A DNA stretch of 64,000 nt from positions 372,001 through 436,000 of the forward strand of contig CAVRYA010000007.1 of NCBI GenBank assembly GCA_963725315.1, in the 5' to 3' direction. The translations under genes were made by a program, and so were the position numbers. The stretch is from JBBRHQ01 sp963725315 (GTDB lineage: Bacteria; Actinomycetota; Thermoleophilia; Solirubrobacterales; 70-9). Below the pieces are notes generated by a model that saw nothing but the letters and a program-made list of their open reading frames with translations, was not told the origin of the DNA and did not search any database. Positions 36,847 to 46,402 of this stretch are shown piece by piece (position 1 is the first letter of the stretch; every line of letters starts with the position of its first letter).

Positions 36847-38196
36847 ATGGCAGAGCAGCCGAAGAGCGCCAGCGACGTAATTTCGATCTGCGAGGACCGC
36901 GACGTCCGCTTCGTGCGCCTCTGGTTCACCGACGTGCTCGGGCAGCTGAAGAGCTTCTCGATCAACGCATCCGAGCTGGAGGACGCCTTCGAGGGCGGAA
37001 TGGGCTTCGACGGCTCCTCGATCACCGGCTTCAACCCGATCGAGGAGTCGGACATGATCGCGATGCCCGACCCGGAGACCTTCGCACTCCTCCCCTGGCG
37101 CCCCGAGGACGAGAACGCCACCGGGCGGATGTTCTGCGACGTCCGCGTGCCCGGGGGCGACCCGTACGAGGGTGACCCCCGCTGGATTCTCAGACGAGCC
37201 TTGGAGCGCGCCTCCGAGCTGGGCTTCGACGCCTACAACGTCGGGCCGGAGCTCGAGTTCTTCTACTTCAAGTCGGCCACCCCGGAAGCGACGCCGGAGG
37301 TGCTCGACGAGGGCGGCTACTTCGACCTGACGACGCTCGATGCAGGCTCCGATGTCCGCCGCGAGACGGTTCTCGCGCTGGAGAAGATGGGCATCCATGT
37401 CGAGTACACCCACCACGAGGTCGGCCCCTCCCAGCACGAGGTGGACATGCGTTACAAGAACGCCCTGGCGATGGCCGACGACTGCATGACCTACCGCATC
37501 GTGGTCAAGGAGTACGCGATGAAGTACGGCTGGCACGCGACCTTCATGCCCAAGCCCCTGTTCGGGGAGAACGGCTCCGGCATGCACGTCCACCAGTCGC
37601 TCGGCAAGGGCGACAGCAATGCCTTCTATGACGGTGATGACCAGTACTTCCTCTCGGCCACCGCGAAGTCGTTCATCGCCGGGCAACTGAAGCACGCCCG
37701 AGAGATCTCCTCGCTCTTCGCCCAGTGGGTCAACTCCTACAAGCGCTTGGTGCCCGGCTACGAGGCGCCGGTCTATCTCGCCTGGTCGCGGCGCAACCGC
37801 TCGGCCCTGATCCGGGTGCCGCTCTACCACCCGGGCAAGGAGACGGCGACCCGCGCAGAGCTGCGCTGCCCAGACCCTGCCTGCAACCCCTACCTCTGCT
37901 TCGCGGGGATGCTGCAGGCGGGCCTGGAGGGGGTCGAGAACGGCTACGAACTGCCGGAGCCGATGGAGCAGAACCTCTACCACCTGTCTCCTGAGGAGCG
38001 GGCGCAGAGGGGGATCGAGCAGCTCCCCGAGACCCTGGGGGAGGCGATCGAGATCGCCGCCGAGTCCGAGCTCGTCCTGCGCACCCTCGGCGAGCACACC
38101 TTCCGCCGCTTCGTCGAGATCAAGCGCCAGGAGTGGGACGACTACCGGGTCCAGGTGACCCCGTATGAAATCGAGCACTTCCTGCCGATCCTCTGA
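36847..38196 (+). CDS. glnA: Glutamine synthetase, type I
   Basis: This 449-residue enzyme makes glutamine from glutamate, ammonia and ATP and is the main route of ammonia assimilation. Visible motifs are GFDGSSITGF (residue 48), metal and substrate ligands in THHEVGPSQHEVD (near 190) and FGENGSGMHVHQS (near 240), and YKRLVPGYEAP. The NLYHLSPEE segment keeps the Tyr at the adenylylation position, although the overall length is that of the GSI-alpha group. ATG 36847 was chosen for its ribosome site and family N-terminus. Confidence 0.95.
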   Translation: MAEQPKSASDVISICEDRDVRFVRLWFTDVLGQLKSFSINASELEDAFEGGMGFDGSSITGFNPIEESDMIAMPDPETFALLPWRPEDENATGRMFCDVRVPGGDPYEGDPRWILRRALERASELGFDAYNVGPELEFFYFKSATPEATPEVLDEGGYFDLTTLDAGSDVRRETVLALEKMGIHVEYTHHEVGPSQHEVDMRYKNALAMADDCMTYRIVVKEYAMKYGWHATFMPKPLFGENGSGMHVHQSLGKGDSNAFYDGDDQYFLSATAKSFIAGQLKHAREISSLFAQWVNSYKRLVPGYEAPVYLAWSRRNRSALIRVPLYHPGKETATRAELRCPDPACNPYLCFAGMLQAGLEGVENGYELPEPMEQNLYHLSPEERAQRGIEQLPETLGEAIEIAAESELVLRTLGEHTFRRFVEIKRQEWDDYRVQVTPYEIEHFLPIL

Positions 38197-38268
38197 GCCC
38201 GCCCCCGCCCGCGAGAGTGATCTGAACCATCATTACGGTGTCGGATTGAAGTCTCGGCGGCGGCGCTG

Positions 38269-38955
38269 ATGGCCAAGCTGCACGTTCTGCGCGTATTCGT
38301 CGACGAGGAGGGCGAGTGGGGCAACCCGCTCGGCGTCTTCCTCGACGGCGCAGAGGTCCCGGAGGCCGAGCGCCAGCGCGTCGCCGCCGACCTTGGTTAC
38401 AGCGAGACCGTCTTCCTCGACGACGCCGGGCGCGGGGCGCTGACCATCTTCACCCCGGCAGCCGAGATCTCCTTCGCCGGGCACCCGCTTGTCGGCACCG
38501 CATGGCTGCTGGCGCGAGTGGGGCGCCCCCCTGCGCTGCTGCGCCCTGCGGCGGGGGAGGCCGGAGTCAGGATCGAGGGTGAGAGCGCCTTCATAGAGGG
38601 CCGCGGAGACTGGTCCGCATTCCATGCCGTCGAGCTTGCGGACCCGGCGCAGGTCGACGAGCTTCGCGAGGCTCCCGAGGGGACCGGGGGAGACGTCTAC
38701 GCCTGGGCCTGGATCGACGAGCCTGCCGGCACCGTCAGGGCGCGGTCCTTCGCGCCCGATTTCGGGATCCCCGAGGACGAGGCGACCGGCTCAGCCGCCC
38801 TCGGACTCGCCGTGAAGCTCCGCCGTGAGCTGACCATCCACCAGGGGAGGGGCTCGATGCTCTCGGCCCGCGCGCTCGGCGGTGGACGTGGCGAGGTCGG
38901 GGGGCGGGTGATGCTCGAGGAGGAACGCGACTACGCCCTCAACGCCGCCCGCTGA
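38269..38955 (+). CDS. PhzF family isomerase
   Basis: This 228-residue protein has the diaminopimelate-epimerase-like fold of PhzF. It contains VLRVFVDEEGEWGNPLGVF, the catalytic-Glu region DLGYSETVFL, EISFAGHPLVGTAW and, in the second half, PEDEATGSAALGLA. It is shorter than typical PhzF (about 270-300). It is not part of a phenazine cluster, so the substrate is unknown. Its 3' end overlaps that of the next gene by 17 bases, tail to tail. Confidence 0.85.
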   Translation: MAKLHVLRVFVDEEGEWGNPLGVFLDGAEVPEAERQRVAADLGYSETVFLDDAGRGALTIFTPAAEISFAGHPLVGTAWLLARVGRPPALLRPAAGEAGVRIEGESAFIEGRGDWSAFHAVELADPAQVDELREAPEGTGGDVYAWAWIDEPAGTVRARSFAPDFGIPEDEATGSAALGLAVKLRRELTIHQGRGSMLSARALGGGRGEVGGRVMLEEERDYALNAAR

Positions 38956-39448
38956 TCCGCTGCATCGCCGCAGTCTTCAGGTTCATCGCGCCGAGCATGG
39001 CCCGCTCGGCCAGGGAGTCGGGCGGGGGCAGGGCGCCTAGCTTCTGCGCGATGTCGGCGCCGTTGACGTAGGCGCGGATCTCTGTCACCAAGCCCTCGTC
39101 GTTGAACGTCACCACATCGCAGCCCTCGGTCTCGATCCTTTCTCCGTTAGGGACCAGGCCCTGGAAGCGCGCCTCCCCGTTGAAGGTCCCGGTGCCGCGC
39201 CAGCGCACGGCGGCGCGGTTCTCGCCGGCCACCACGTCGAGCACCTCGAACTCGAAATCGGGAAAGGCAGCGAACAGATTTCCGAAGTACTCGTGGTACC
39301 CGTCGGGCGGGTGCAGTTCGGCCATCCCGTAGATGTGGGCGACCCCGCCGGGCGCCCATTGGGCGACCATCTCCTCGACATCACGGTTGGCAGCGGCGGC
39401 GAAGTACTGCCGGGCCAGCTCCTCGGTCGTCTTCTCAGTCGTGGTCAT
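38939..39448 (-). CDS. SnoaL/ester-cyclase-like protein
   Basis: This 169-residue NTF2-fold protein shows QYFAAAANRDVEEMVAQW, then GYHEYFGNLFAAFPDFEFEV and AVRWRGTGTFNGEARFQG, and ends with a helical tail. The cavity residues suggest binding of a small hydrophobic ligand. The function is not assigned. Its start overlaps the end of the YyaL-like gene by 14 bases, so the two are co-transcribed. Confidence 0.8.
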   Translation of the reverse strand: MTTTEKTTEELARQYFAAAANRDVEEMVAQWAPGGVAHIYGMAELHPPDGYHEYFGNLFAAFPDFEFEVLDVVAGENRAAVRWRGTGTFNGEARFQGLVPNGERIETEGCDVVTFNDEGLVTEIRAYVNGADIAQKLGALPPPDSLAERAMLGAMNLKTAAMQRISGRR

Positions 39449-41414
39449 CCAGTTCCCTCCTAAGCTCCTCCGAGTTTGTCACGGGCATCCGGCAGGTGAA
39501 GTTCTCGCACAAATAGGCGGTTGGCCGCCCCTCGACGGCACTGCGCCCGCGCATCAGCTCGGGGACCTCGGTGCCCTCCGGCCCGCCGGCCAAGACCACG
39601 TGAGGGCGGAAGCGCAAGCGCGCGACCGCCGCCAGCCCGCCCAGCCCCTCGCCGACCAGCGCCAACTCGCGGGCCGGGCCGAGATGGAAGTCGAGCGCTT
39701 GCAGAAGGTGGCCGAATCCCTCGGGATGGCGCCGGGCGGCCGAGGCGAAGAGGCGCAGCACCCCGATCGCCGCCTCCTCATAGCCACGATCTCCGCTCAG
39801 GGCCGAGAGCCGCAGCAGCCCGAGCGCCGCGGACGAGTTGCCGGAGGGAATCGGGTGGTCGCCGACCTCCTTGCGGCGGGCGATCAGCTCCTCCTCTCCG
39901 GCGGCGGTGGTGAAGAAGCCGCCTCGCTCCGGGTCGGCGAAGCGGGAGATCAGCGTCTCGGCCAGCGCCCGCGCCCGTTCGAAGAAGCGCTGGTCGAAGC
40001 CGGCCTGATACAGCGCAAGGAACGCCTCGAGCAGGAAGGCGTGGTCCTCGAGGTAGGCCGTCAGCTTCGCCTCCCCGTCCTTGTAGGTGCGCAGCAGGTC
40101 GCCCTGGGGGCCGTGGAGATCGGTCCAGACGAAGTCCGCGCAACGCTCCGCGGCCTCGAGGTAGTCGCCCCGCCCCAGCACCGCTCCGGCCTCGGCAAGC
40201 GCCCCGATCATCAGCGCGTTCCAGGCCGTCAGGCGCTTGTCGTCGAGGCCCGGCCAGGCCCGCTTGCTGCGAGCCTCGTAGAGGAGCGCCCGGTCCCGCT
40301 CGAACCCCTCGGGCGGCCGCGACGCCGCCCCGCCGGGGAGGTGGAGGACGTTGGACCCCTCGAAGTTGCCATCCTCGGTGACGCCGAGGTGGGAGATCAC
40401 CTCCCCGGCGCGATCGCCCAGCAGGTCCTCGATCTCCGATCGCGACCAGACGTAGAAGCGCCCCTCCTCGCCCTCGGAGTCGGCGTCGAGCGCCGAGAAG
40501 AAGCCCCCCTCGGGGCCGCGCATCTCCCGCAGGGCCCAGTCGAGGGTCTCGGTGCAGACCCTGAGGTAGCGCTCGTGCCCGAGGACCTGCCAGCCGTGCA
40601 GGTAGCAGCGGGCGAGGAGGGCGTTGTCGTAGAGCATCTTCTCGAAGTGGGGGACCAGCCATCCGGCGTCCACCGAGTAGCGGGAGAAGCCGCCGCCTAG
40701 CTGGTCGTAGATGCCGCCCGCGGCCATCGCGTCGAGGGTCTGCTCGACGATCTCCTCGTCCCCCCGGGCGAGGAGCAGTTCGAGGACCGAGGCAGGGGGG
40801 AACTTCGGTGCTCCCCCGAAGCCGCCGTTGACGGGGTCGGCGGCCGCGTGCAGCGCGGCGACAGCGTCCTCGAGGATCGCTGCATCGAGCGGGTCCTCGG
40901 TCGGCTCGATCCGGCCGATCGCCCCGAGCTGGGCGCGGGTGCGGGAAGCCGAGCTGCGGATCTCCTCGCGGCGCTCCTCGAAGGCCCGGCTCACCGCCTC
41001 CATCACCTGGCGGAAGCTGGGCATGCCGTGGGCGGGCTGCGGCGGGAAGTAGGTGCCGGCGTAGAAGGGCACGCCCTCGGGGTCGAGAAAGACGGTCATC
41101 GGCCACCCTCCCCGTCCCGTCATACCCTGCACGGCCTCCATGTAGAGCGCGTCGACGTCGGGGCGCTCCTCGCGATCGACCTTGACGTTGACGAAGTGCC
41201 GATTCATGTAGGCGGCGGTCTCGGGATCCTCGAAGGATTCCCGCTCCATCACGTGGCACCAGTGGCAGGAGGAGTACCCGACCGAGAGCAGGATCGCGCG
41301 GTCCTCGGAGCGCGCCAGCGAGAGCGCCTCCTCGCCCCAGGGGTACCAGTCCACCGGATTGTCGCGGTGCTGGAGCAGGTAGGGGCTGGTCTCCGCGGCG
41401 AGGCGATTGCTCAC
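39435..41414 (-). CDS. YyaL/DUF255 thioredoxin-domain protein
   Basis: This 659-residue protein begins with the DUF255 thioredoxin-like domain (NRLAAETSPYLLQHRDNPVD, then SSCHWCHVMERESF with CxxC near residue 50, and GGWPMTVFLDPEG). A six-hairpin alpha/alpha-barrel follows, like N-acylglucosamine epimerases (SRYSVDAGWLVPHFEKMLYD). The family is conserved from bacteria to human SPATA20, and its biochemical role is unsettled. The length is normal. Confidence 0.92.
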   Translation of the reverse strand: MSNRLAAETSPYLLQHRDNPVDWYPWGEEALSLARSEDRAILLSVGYSSCHWCHVMERESFEDPETAAYMNRHFVNVKVDREERPDVDALYMEAVQGMTGRGGWPMTVFLDPEGVPFYAGTYFPPQPAHGMPSFRQVMEAVSRAFEERREEIRSSASRTRAQLGAIGRIEPTEDPLDAAILEDAVAALHAAADPVNGGFGGAPKFPPASVLELLLARGDEEIVEQTLDAMAAGGIYDQLGGGFSRYSVDAGWLVPHFEKMLYDNALLARCYLHGWQVLGHERYLRVCTETLDWALREMRGPEGGFFSALDADSEGEEGRFYVWSRSEIEDLLGDRAGEVISHLGVTEDGNFEGSNVLHLPGGAASRPPEGFERDRALLYEARSKRAWPGLDDKRLTAWNALMIGALAEAGAVLGRGDYLEAAERCADFVWTDLHGPQGDLLRTYKDGEAKLTAYLEDHAFLLEAFLALYQAGFDQRFFERARALAETLISRFADPERGGFFTTAAGEEELIARRKEVGDHPIPSGNSSAALGLLRLSALSGDRGYEEAAIGVLRLFASAARRHPEGFGHLLQALDFHLGPARELALVGEGLGGLAAVARLRFRPHVVLAGGPEGTEVPELMRGRSAVEGRPTAYLCENFTCRMPVTNSEELRRELDDHD

Positions 41415-41475
41415 CGATCCAGCCTAAGGGGTACCGAAAAGATGCGAACCGCAGCCACGACGGAGGGTCGAGCGG

Positions 41476-43176
41476 GTGGCGGCATCCGATCGGAGGCACT
41501 ACGGTCGAAGCTTGCCCAAGAAAATCAAGCAGCCGTTCCGAAAGGCCTTCGAGTACGCCCCACTGGGCGTCGCCCTGGTCTCCTTCGAGAATGGCCGGGC
41601 TAGGATCGTCAAGGCCAACCGGGCGCTCTCGGCGATCACCGGCCTACCGCGGCGCAAGCTGCGCGGCCTCGATTTCGAGGAGCTGGTGGAGCCGGCGGAC
41701 CGCGGCTCCGACCTCGAGCAGCGCCGGATGCTGCTCACCGGCGAGCTCGACTCCTTCAGCCTCCAGCGCCGCCTGGTGGACGACGCGGGGGACATCGTCT
41801 GGTGCCAGGTCACCGCCTCGCTGGTCCCGGCAAAAGGCCGCCGCCCGGCAGGGGGCGTCGTCCAGGTCGAGGACATCAGCGAGCGCCGACGCTTCGAGCA
41901 GCGCCTGCGCTACCTCGCAGATCACGATTCGCTCACCGGCCTGGTGAATCGCCGCCGCTTCAGACGGGCGCTCGAGGAGACGATCTCGCTCAACTCGCGC
42001 TACGGGGCCACCGGCGCGGTGCTGGTGATCGACATAGACGGGCTGAAGGCCGTCAACGACAGCTTCGGGCATCCCGCCGGGGACAGCGCGCTGCGGCGAG
42101 TCGCGGCGGTGTTGCGGGGTCGGGTTCGCGCCACGGACGTGATCGCTCGCATGGGCGGCGACGAGTTCGCCGTGCTGGCGCCGAAGTCAGGGGCCGAAGG
42201 GGCGATGCAGTTCGCCGAGGACCTGCGGGCGGGGGTCAGTGAGCGCGACCCCAACGAGGACGCTCCGGCAATCAGCGCCAGCATCGGCGTCGCCACCTTC
42301 GGCGGCCCCGAGCGCGGCGCGGAGTCGGTGCTGGAGAGCGCTGACCGGGCCATGTACCGGGCCAAGGAGAAGGGCGGGGACAGGGTGGCGCTGTTCGAGG
42401 CCGGCGGGGAGCGACCCCGCAGGGAGCGCCGCCAAAGCGCTGCGGGGCGGATTCGCGAAGCCCTGGAGGCTGACCGGCTGGTCCTCCACAGCCAGCCGAT
42501 CGTCGACCTCGGCTCCGGGCGCGTGGCGCGGCACGAGCTGCTGCTGAGGATGGAGACAGAGGATGGGAAGCTGCTGCCCGCCGGCGAGTTCATCGAGGCG
42601 GCCGAGCGCAGCGGGGTCGTGGTGGAGCTGGACCGCTGGGTCGTCGCCCACGGGCTCGAACTGATGGTCGAGCGGGCCCGGGCGGGCTCTCCGATCTCGA
42701 TCCACGTCAACCTCTCGGGTGCGTCGATCACCGACCTCGAGGTGCTCGCCTTCATCGAGGGGAGGCTCGACGAAGGTGGCGCGGACCCATCGCGGATCAC
42801 CTTCGAGATCACCGAGACCGCGGCGATCGGCGGTCTGGAGACCGCGGCGATCTTCGCCGACCGGTTGACGGAGTTCGGTTGCCAGGTCGCGATCGACGAC
42901 TACGGGGCCGGGATCGGGCCCTTCCACTACCTCAAGCACCTGCCCTTCGATCTGATCAAGATCGACGGGCACTTCGTCCGCGACCTGCCGACCAACGACG
43001 TCGACCAGCTCACGGTGAAGGCGATCGTCGGCATCGCCCGGGGCCTGGGCAAGGAGACGATCGCCGAGTACGTGGAGAGCGAGCGCACCGAGACCTTGCT
43101 GCGCTCCTTCGGGGTCGACATGGCGCAGGGATTCCACCTCGGCAGGCCGGCCGAGCTCTCCGAGGTGCTCGGCTGA
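41476..43176 (+). CDS. PAS-GGDEF-EAL c-di-GMP signalling protein
   Basis: This 566-residue cytoplasmic protein has a PAS domain (about residues 20-140), a GGDEF domain (about 145-305) with the intact active site RMGGDEFAVL, and an EAL domain (about 325-560). The EAL signature is ELL, but the metal and catalytic residues NLSG, EITET, DDYGAG, DLIKIDG, AEYVES and QGFHLGRP are kept. Both synthesis and breakdown of c-di-GMP are plausible. No transmembrane helix is present, so the input is probably sensed by the PAS. The start is GTG. Confidence 0.93.
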   Translation: MAASDRRHYGRSLPKKIKQPFRKAFEYAPLGVALVSFENGRARIVKANRALSAITGLPRRKLRGLDFEELVEPADRGSDLEQRRMLLTGELDSFSLQRRLVDDAGDIVWCQVTASLVPAKGRRPAGGVVQVEDISERRRFEQRLRYLADHDSLTGLVNRRRFRRALEETISLNSRYGATGAVLVIDIDGLKAVNDSFGHPAGDSALRRVAAVLRGRVRATDVIARMGGDEFAVLAPKSGAEGAMQFAEDLRAGVSERDPNEDAPAISASIGVATFGGPERGAESVLESADRAMYRAKEKGGDRVALFEAGGERPRRERRQSAAGRIREALEADRLVLHSQPIVDLGSGRVARHELLLRMETEDGKLLPAGEFIEAAERSGVVVELDRWVVAHGLELMVERARAGSPISIHVNLSGASITDLEVLAFIEGRLDEGGADPSRITFEITETAAIGGLETAAIFADRLTEFGCQVAIDDYGAGIGPFHYLKHLPFDLIKIDGHFVRDLPTNDVDQLTVKAIVGIARGLGKETIAEYVESERTETLLRSFGVDMAQGFHLGRPAELSEVLG

Positions 43177-43191
43177 TCGCGGACCGGCGGC

Positions 43192-44583
43192 TCAGCCGCC
43201 GGTGACGTCCTTGGCGAAGGTCTCGAAGGCGGCCAGGTAGCGCTCGAGATCCTCGTCGGAGTGGGCGATCGAGAGCGTCCACTCCTCCTCGACCCCCGGG
43301 GTCATGAAGATGCCGTGGTTCATGTGGTAGAGCCAGGCCAGGGTCGATAGCTCGTCGTCGACCTTGGTCAGGTAGTCGCGGTACTCGTACAGCGGCTCGG
43401 GGGAGAAGATGACGCAGCCCTTGGCTCCCAGGCCCTGGGTGTAGGCGGGCAGGCCGTACTCCTCGATCAGGCCCTGGCAGCCCTCGAGCAGGGCCGTGTT
43501 CTTGCCCTCCAGCTCGGCGTAGGCGTCCTCCGTGAGGACCTGGGTCAGGGTCGCCTCCGAGGCGGCCATCACCAGCGGATTGCCGTTGAAGGTGCCGATC
43601 TGGTGGACCTTGTCGGAGGCCACCACGGCCCCCAGCTCGTCGGTCATCCCGATCGCCCCGCCCGGGTAGCCGCCGCAGACGGCCTTCGCCAGGGTGACCA
43701 TGTCGGGCTGGACGCCGAAGCGTTGGGTGGCGCCGCCGTAGGCGATCGTCGCCCCGGTCTTCACCTCGTCGAAGATCAGCTGGACCCCGTGCTGGGTGCA
43801 GAGCTCGCGGACCCGCTCGAGATAGCCCTCGCGCGGCGGGATGATGTTGATGTTCATCATCGCCGGCTCCATGATCAGCCCGGCGACCTTGCCCTCGTGC
43901 TTGGCGAGGATCCCTTCGAGGACGTCGGCGTCGTTGAAGGGCACCGGGAGGGTGAGGTCGGTGATCGCCTTCGGATAGCCCTCGCCGAAGGGGACCGGGT
44001 TGGGGCTCTCGCGCGGACCGAGCTCGTCCAGCCCCGGGTAGCAGGAGACCATCACCGCGTCGTGGTGGCCGTCGTAGGAGCCCTCGATCTTGACGATCAT
44101 GTCGCGACCGGTGGCCCCGCGGGCGAGGTGGATCGCCGACATCGTCGACTCCGTCCCGGAGTTGCTGAAGCGCCACTGGGGAAGGTTGAAGCGCTTGGCC
44201 AGCTCCTCGGCGACGGCGATCGAGCCCCCGGTCGGGGCGGCGAAGTGGGTGCCCTGGTCGACCCGCGCCTTGACCGCAGTCCCGACGATCGGGTTGGCAT
44301 GGCCGATGCACATCACCCCGAAGCCGTTGTGGAAGTCCACGTACTCGGCGCCGTCGACGTCCCAGACCCGCGAGCCCTTTCCGCGCTCGATGTAGACCGG
44401 CCAGGGGTCGGTCGCCTGGAAGGAGGAGGGGACCCCGTTGGGCATCACCCGGGTGGCGCGCTGGAAGTACTCGCTGGAGGTTCCGGTGCGCTCCTTGTAG
44501 GAGTTCATCTCCTGCTCGGTCAACGCCTTGACCCGCTCCCTATCGATGCTCTGTGTCGCCCCCGTGCTGCTCTCGACGGACAT
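43192..44583 (-). CDS. Class III aminotransferase, glutamate-1-semialdehyde aminomutase-like
   Basis: This 463-residue PLP enzyme has FSNSGTESTMSAIHLARG for cofactor phosphate, Asp in LIFDEVKTGA and the PLP Lys in TLAKAVCGGYPGGA (near residue 290). It resembles HemL but has an extra N-terminal 25 residues and differs at the gate region, so it may be an omega- or amino-acid aminotransferase rather than the haem-pathway enzyme. No haem genes are adjacent. Confidence 0.85.
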   Translation of the reverse strand: MSVESSTGATQSIDRERVKALTEQEMNSYKERTGTSSEYFQRATRVMPNGVPSSFQATDPWPVYIERGKGSRVWDVDGAEYVDFHNGFGVMCIGHANPIVGTAVKARVDQGTHFAAPTGGSIAVAEELAKRFNLPQWRFSNSGTESTMSAIHLARGATGRDMIVKIEGSYDGHHDAVMVSCYPGLDELGPRESPNPVPFGEGYPKAITDLTLPVPFNDADVLEGILAKHEGKVAGLIMEPAMMNINIIPPREGYLERVRELCTQHGVQLIFDEVKTGATIAYGGATQRFGVQPDMVTLAKAVCGGYPGGAIGMTDELGAVVASDKVHQIGTFNGNPLVMAASEATLTQVLTEDAYAELEGKNTALLEGCQGLIEEYGLPAYTQGLGAKGCVIFSPEPLYEYRDYLTKVDDELSTLAWLYHMNHGIFMTPGVEEEWTLSIAHSDEDLERYLAAFETFAKDVTGG

Positions 44584-44674
44584 GCGTCTCCTTCTTACTC
44601 GGTTTCGTGGAGCCTAACTGGACAGGACCCCTCGCCACGGTGACGCGGGACCTTTGAGGCGTCCATGTGGCGGC

Positions 44675-46123
44675 TCAAGGGTCCCACCCCTCCCGGAGCT
44701 GGGCGCGCTTGATCTTTCCGCTCGCCGTCTTGGGCAGTTCGTCGACGAACTCGACGATTCGCGGGAACTTGTAGGGGGCCGTCTCGCGCTTGCAGTGCTC
44801 CTGCAGCTCGCGGGCCATCTCCTCCGAGCGGATCCCGTCACGCAGCACGACCACGGCGCGGACCACCGAGCCGCGGTCGGGGTCGGGCGCGGCGACGGCC
44901 GCCGCCTCGGCGACGGAGCGGTGCGAGAGCAGGGCGGACTCGACCTCGAAGGGCCCGATCCGGTAGCCGGAGGAGAGGATGATGTCGTCGTCGCGCCCCT
45001 CGAAGTAGAGGTAGCCGTCCTCCTCGGCGCCCACCAGGTCGCCCGTCGCCCACCATTCGCCCTCGAACCCCGAGCCGTCGAGGTAGCGGGAGAAGAAGGT
45101 CGGGCAGGAGGAGACCCGCAGCTGCAGCTCGCCCTCGAGCACCCGGGTCTCGAAGCCCGGTAGCGGACGGCCCATCGAGCCCGGGCGCACGGGCTCCCCG
45201 GCGAGGTTTCCTGTGACCTGGCCGGTCTCCGTCTGCCCGTAGCCGTCGGCGATCTCGAGGCCGGTGGCCTCGCGGAAGGCGGCGATCACCTCCGGGTTGA
45301 GCGGTTCGCCCGCAGAGACCATCCGCCGCAGGGCGGGCAGCGGGCGCAGCTCGACCCGTTTGGCCAGCATCCGGTACTCGGTGGGCGCCTGGCAGAGGAC
45401 GTCGACGCCCAGGCCCTCGACCAGATCGAGGCGCTCGGCGGGATCGAAGCGCCCGTCGTGGATGACTGCCGAGGAACCGGTCAGCCAGGGTGCGAGGAAG
45501 ACGTTGCGGGCGGACTTCGACCAGCCGGTCGCGGTCGTGCACCAGGCGATCTCGCCCTTACGGCTCCCGAACCAGTGCTCCGCCTGGGCCCGGTTCCCGT
45601 AGAGGTATCGGTAGGCGTGGACGACGCCCCGCGGCCCGCCCGTGGTCCCCGAGGTGAAGACGATCAGCGCCGGGTCCTCGGGACCCATCTCCACCGCGTC
45701 GGCCGGGGTCTCCTGGGGGCGGTCCTCGTCGAGCGCGTCGGCGATCTCCTCCAGGGTCATCCTCGCGACGCCTTCGGGCAGCTCCGCCAGCAGCCCCTGC
45801 TCGCCGACCGCGAGCGCGGGTGAGGCCGCCTCGACCCGATGCTCGAGGTCGTGGCGGCGCAGCTGGGTGTTGCAGGGGAGGGCCACGGCGCCCATTCGCC
45901 AGCAGGCGAGCATCGCCAGGACCCACTCGATGCGGTTTCCGACCAGCATCAGGACGACGTCGCCGCGTCTCACGCCGCGGGCGGCGAAGGCCCCCGAGAG
46001 GCCGGCGCTGCGGGCGATCAGCTCGCCGAAGTGCCAGTCGCGCCGCCGGCCCTCCCGGTCGACGGCGATCACCCCGAGCTTCGACGACGGGAAGGACTCG
46101 AGCAGGTCCTCGATCAGGTTCAC
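44675..46123 (-). CDS. Acyl-CoA synthetase (AMP-forming, medium-chain type)
   Basis: This 482-residue ANL-superfamily ligase activates a carboxylic acid with ATP and CoA. Motifs are the P-loop LIVFTSGTTGGPRGVVH (near residue 150), DGYGQTETGQ, the hinge Asp in WWATGDLVG and YFEGRDDDIILSSGYRIGP, and the catalytic Lys in LPKTASGKIKR at the C-terminus. It resembles the ACSM medium-chain/benzoate group but is 50 residues shorter at the N-terminus. It is followed closely by a ferredoxin-like gene and sucDC. Confidence 0.9.
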   Translation of the reverse strand: MNLIEDLLESFPSSKLGVIAVDREGRRRDWHFGELIARSAGLSGAFAARGVRRGDVVLMLVGNRIEWVLAMLACWRMGAVALPCNTQLRRHDLEHRVEAASPALAVGEQGLLAELPEGVARMTLEEIADALDEDRPQETPADAVEMGPEDPALIVFTSGTTGGPRGVVHAYRYLYGNRAQAEHWFGSRKGEIAWCTTATGWSKSARNVFLAPWLTGSSAVIHDGRFDPAERLDLVEGLGVDVLCQAPTEYRMLAKRVELRPLPALRRMVSAGEPLNPEVIAAFREATGLEIADGYGQTETGQVTGNLAGEPVRPGSMGRPLPGFETRVLEGELQLRVSSCPTFFSRYLDGSGFEGEWWATGDLVGAEEDGYLYFEGRDDDIILSSGYRIGPFEVESALLSHRSVAEAAAVAAPDPDRGSVVRAVVVLRDGIRSEEMARELQEHCKRETAPYKFPRIVEFVDELPKTASGKIKRAQLREGWDP

Positions 46124-46159
46124 GGGCGCAAGTCTGCCGCAGCAGCCCCGCCGGCTGGG

Positions 46160-46402
46160 CTATTCCTCGTAGAGCTTGCGGATCTTCACGGTGCCGTCGG
46201 GCGCCGCCTCGACGCAGAGGTTGCAGAGCACGCACTCGTCGAGGTTCGCCGCGACGATCTCGACGCCGCCCTCGCCGGCCTCGAAGATGTCCACCGGGCA
46301 GACCTCCTCCAGCCGCCGGGCGAGCTCGGCGTCGCCGGCCACCGCGGGATCCACCTCGACCGCGATGAAGGTCCCATCGAGTTCACCGGATCCTGCGCTC
46401 AT
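46160..46402 (-). CDS. Ferredoxin-like protein
   Basis: This 80-residue acidic protein carries Cys in EEVCPVDIFEAG (residue 35) and DECVLCNLCVEAA (residues 54-60). That is enough ligands for one 4Fe-4S cluster, with a second cluster degenerate. It resembles FixX and the ferredoxin-like partners of electron-transfer flavoproteins or 2-oxoacid oxidoreductases. The ATG overlaps the sucD stop, so it is made with succinyl-CoA synthetase. The electron partner is not in the window. Confidence 0.75.
   Translation of the reverse strand: MSAGSGELDGTFIAVEVDPAVAGDAELARRLEEVCPVDIFEAGEGGVEIVAANLDECVLCNLCVEAAPDGTVKIRKLYEE

Noticed and set aside
36847..38196. Assignment of glnA to GSI-beta because the NLYHLSPEE Tyr is present
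   Set aside because: Length and overall layout fit GSI-alpha as well. One Tyr does not decide the subtype, so only type I is stated.
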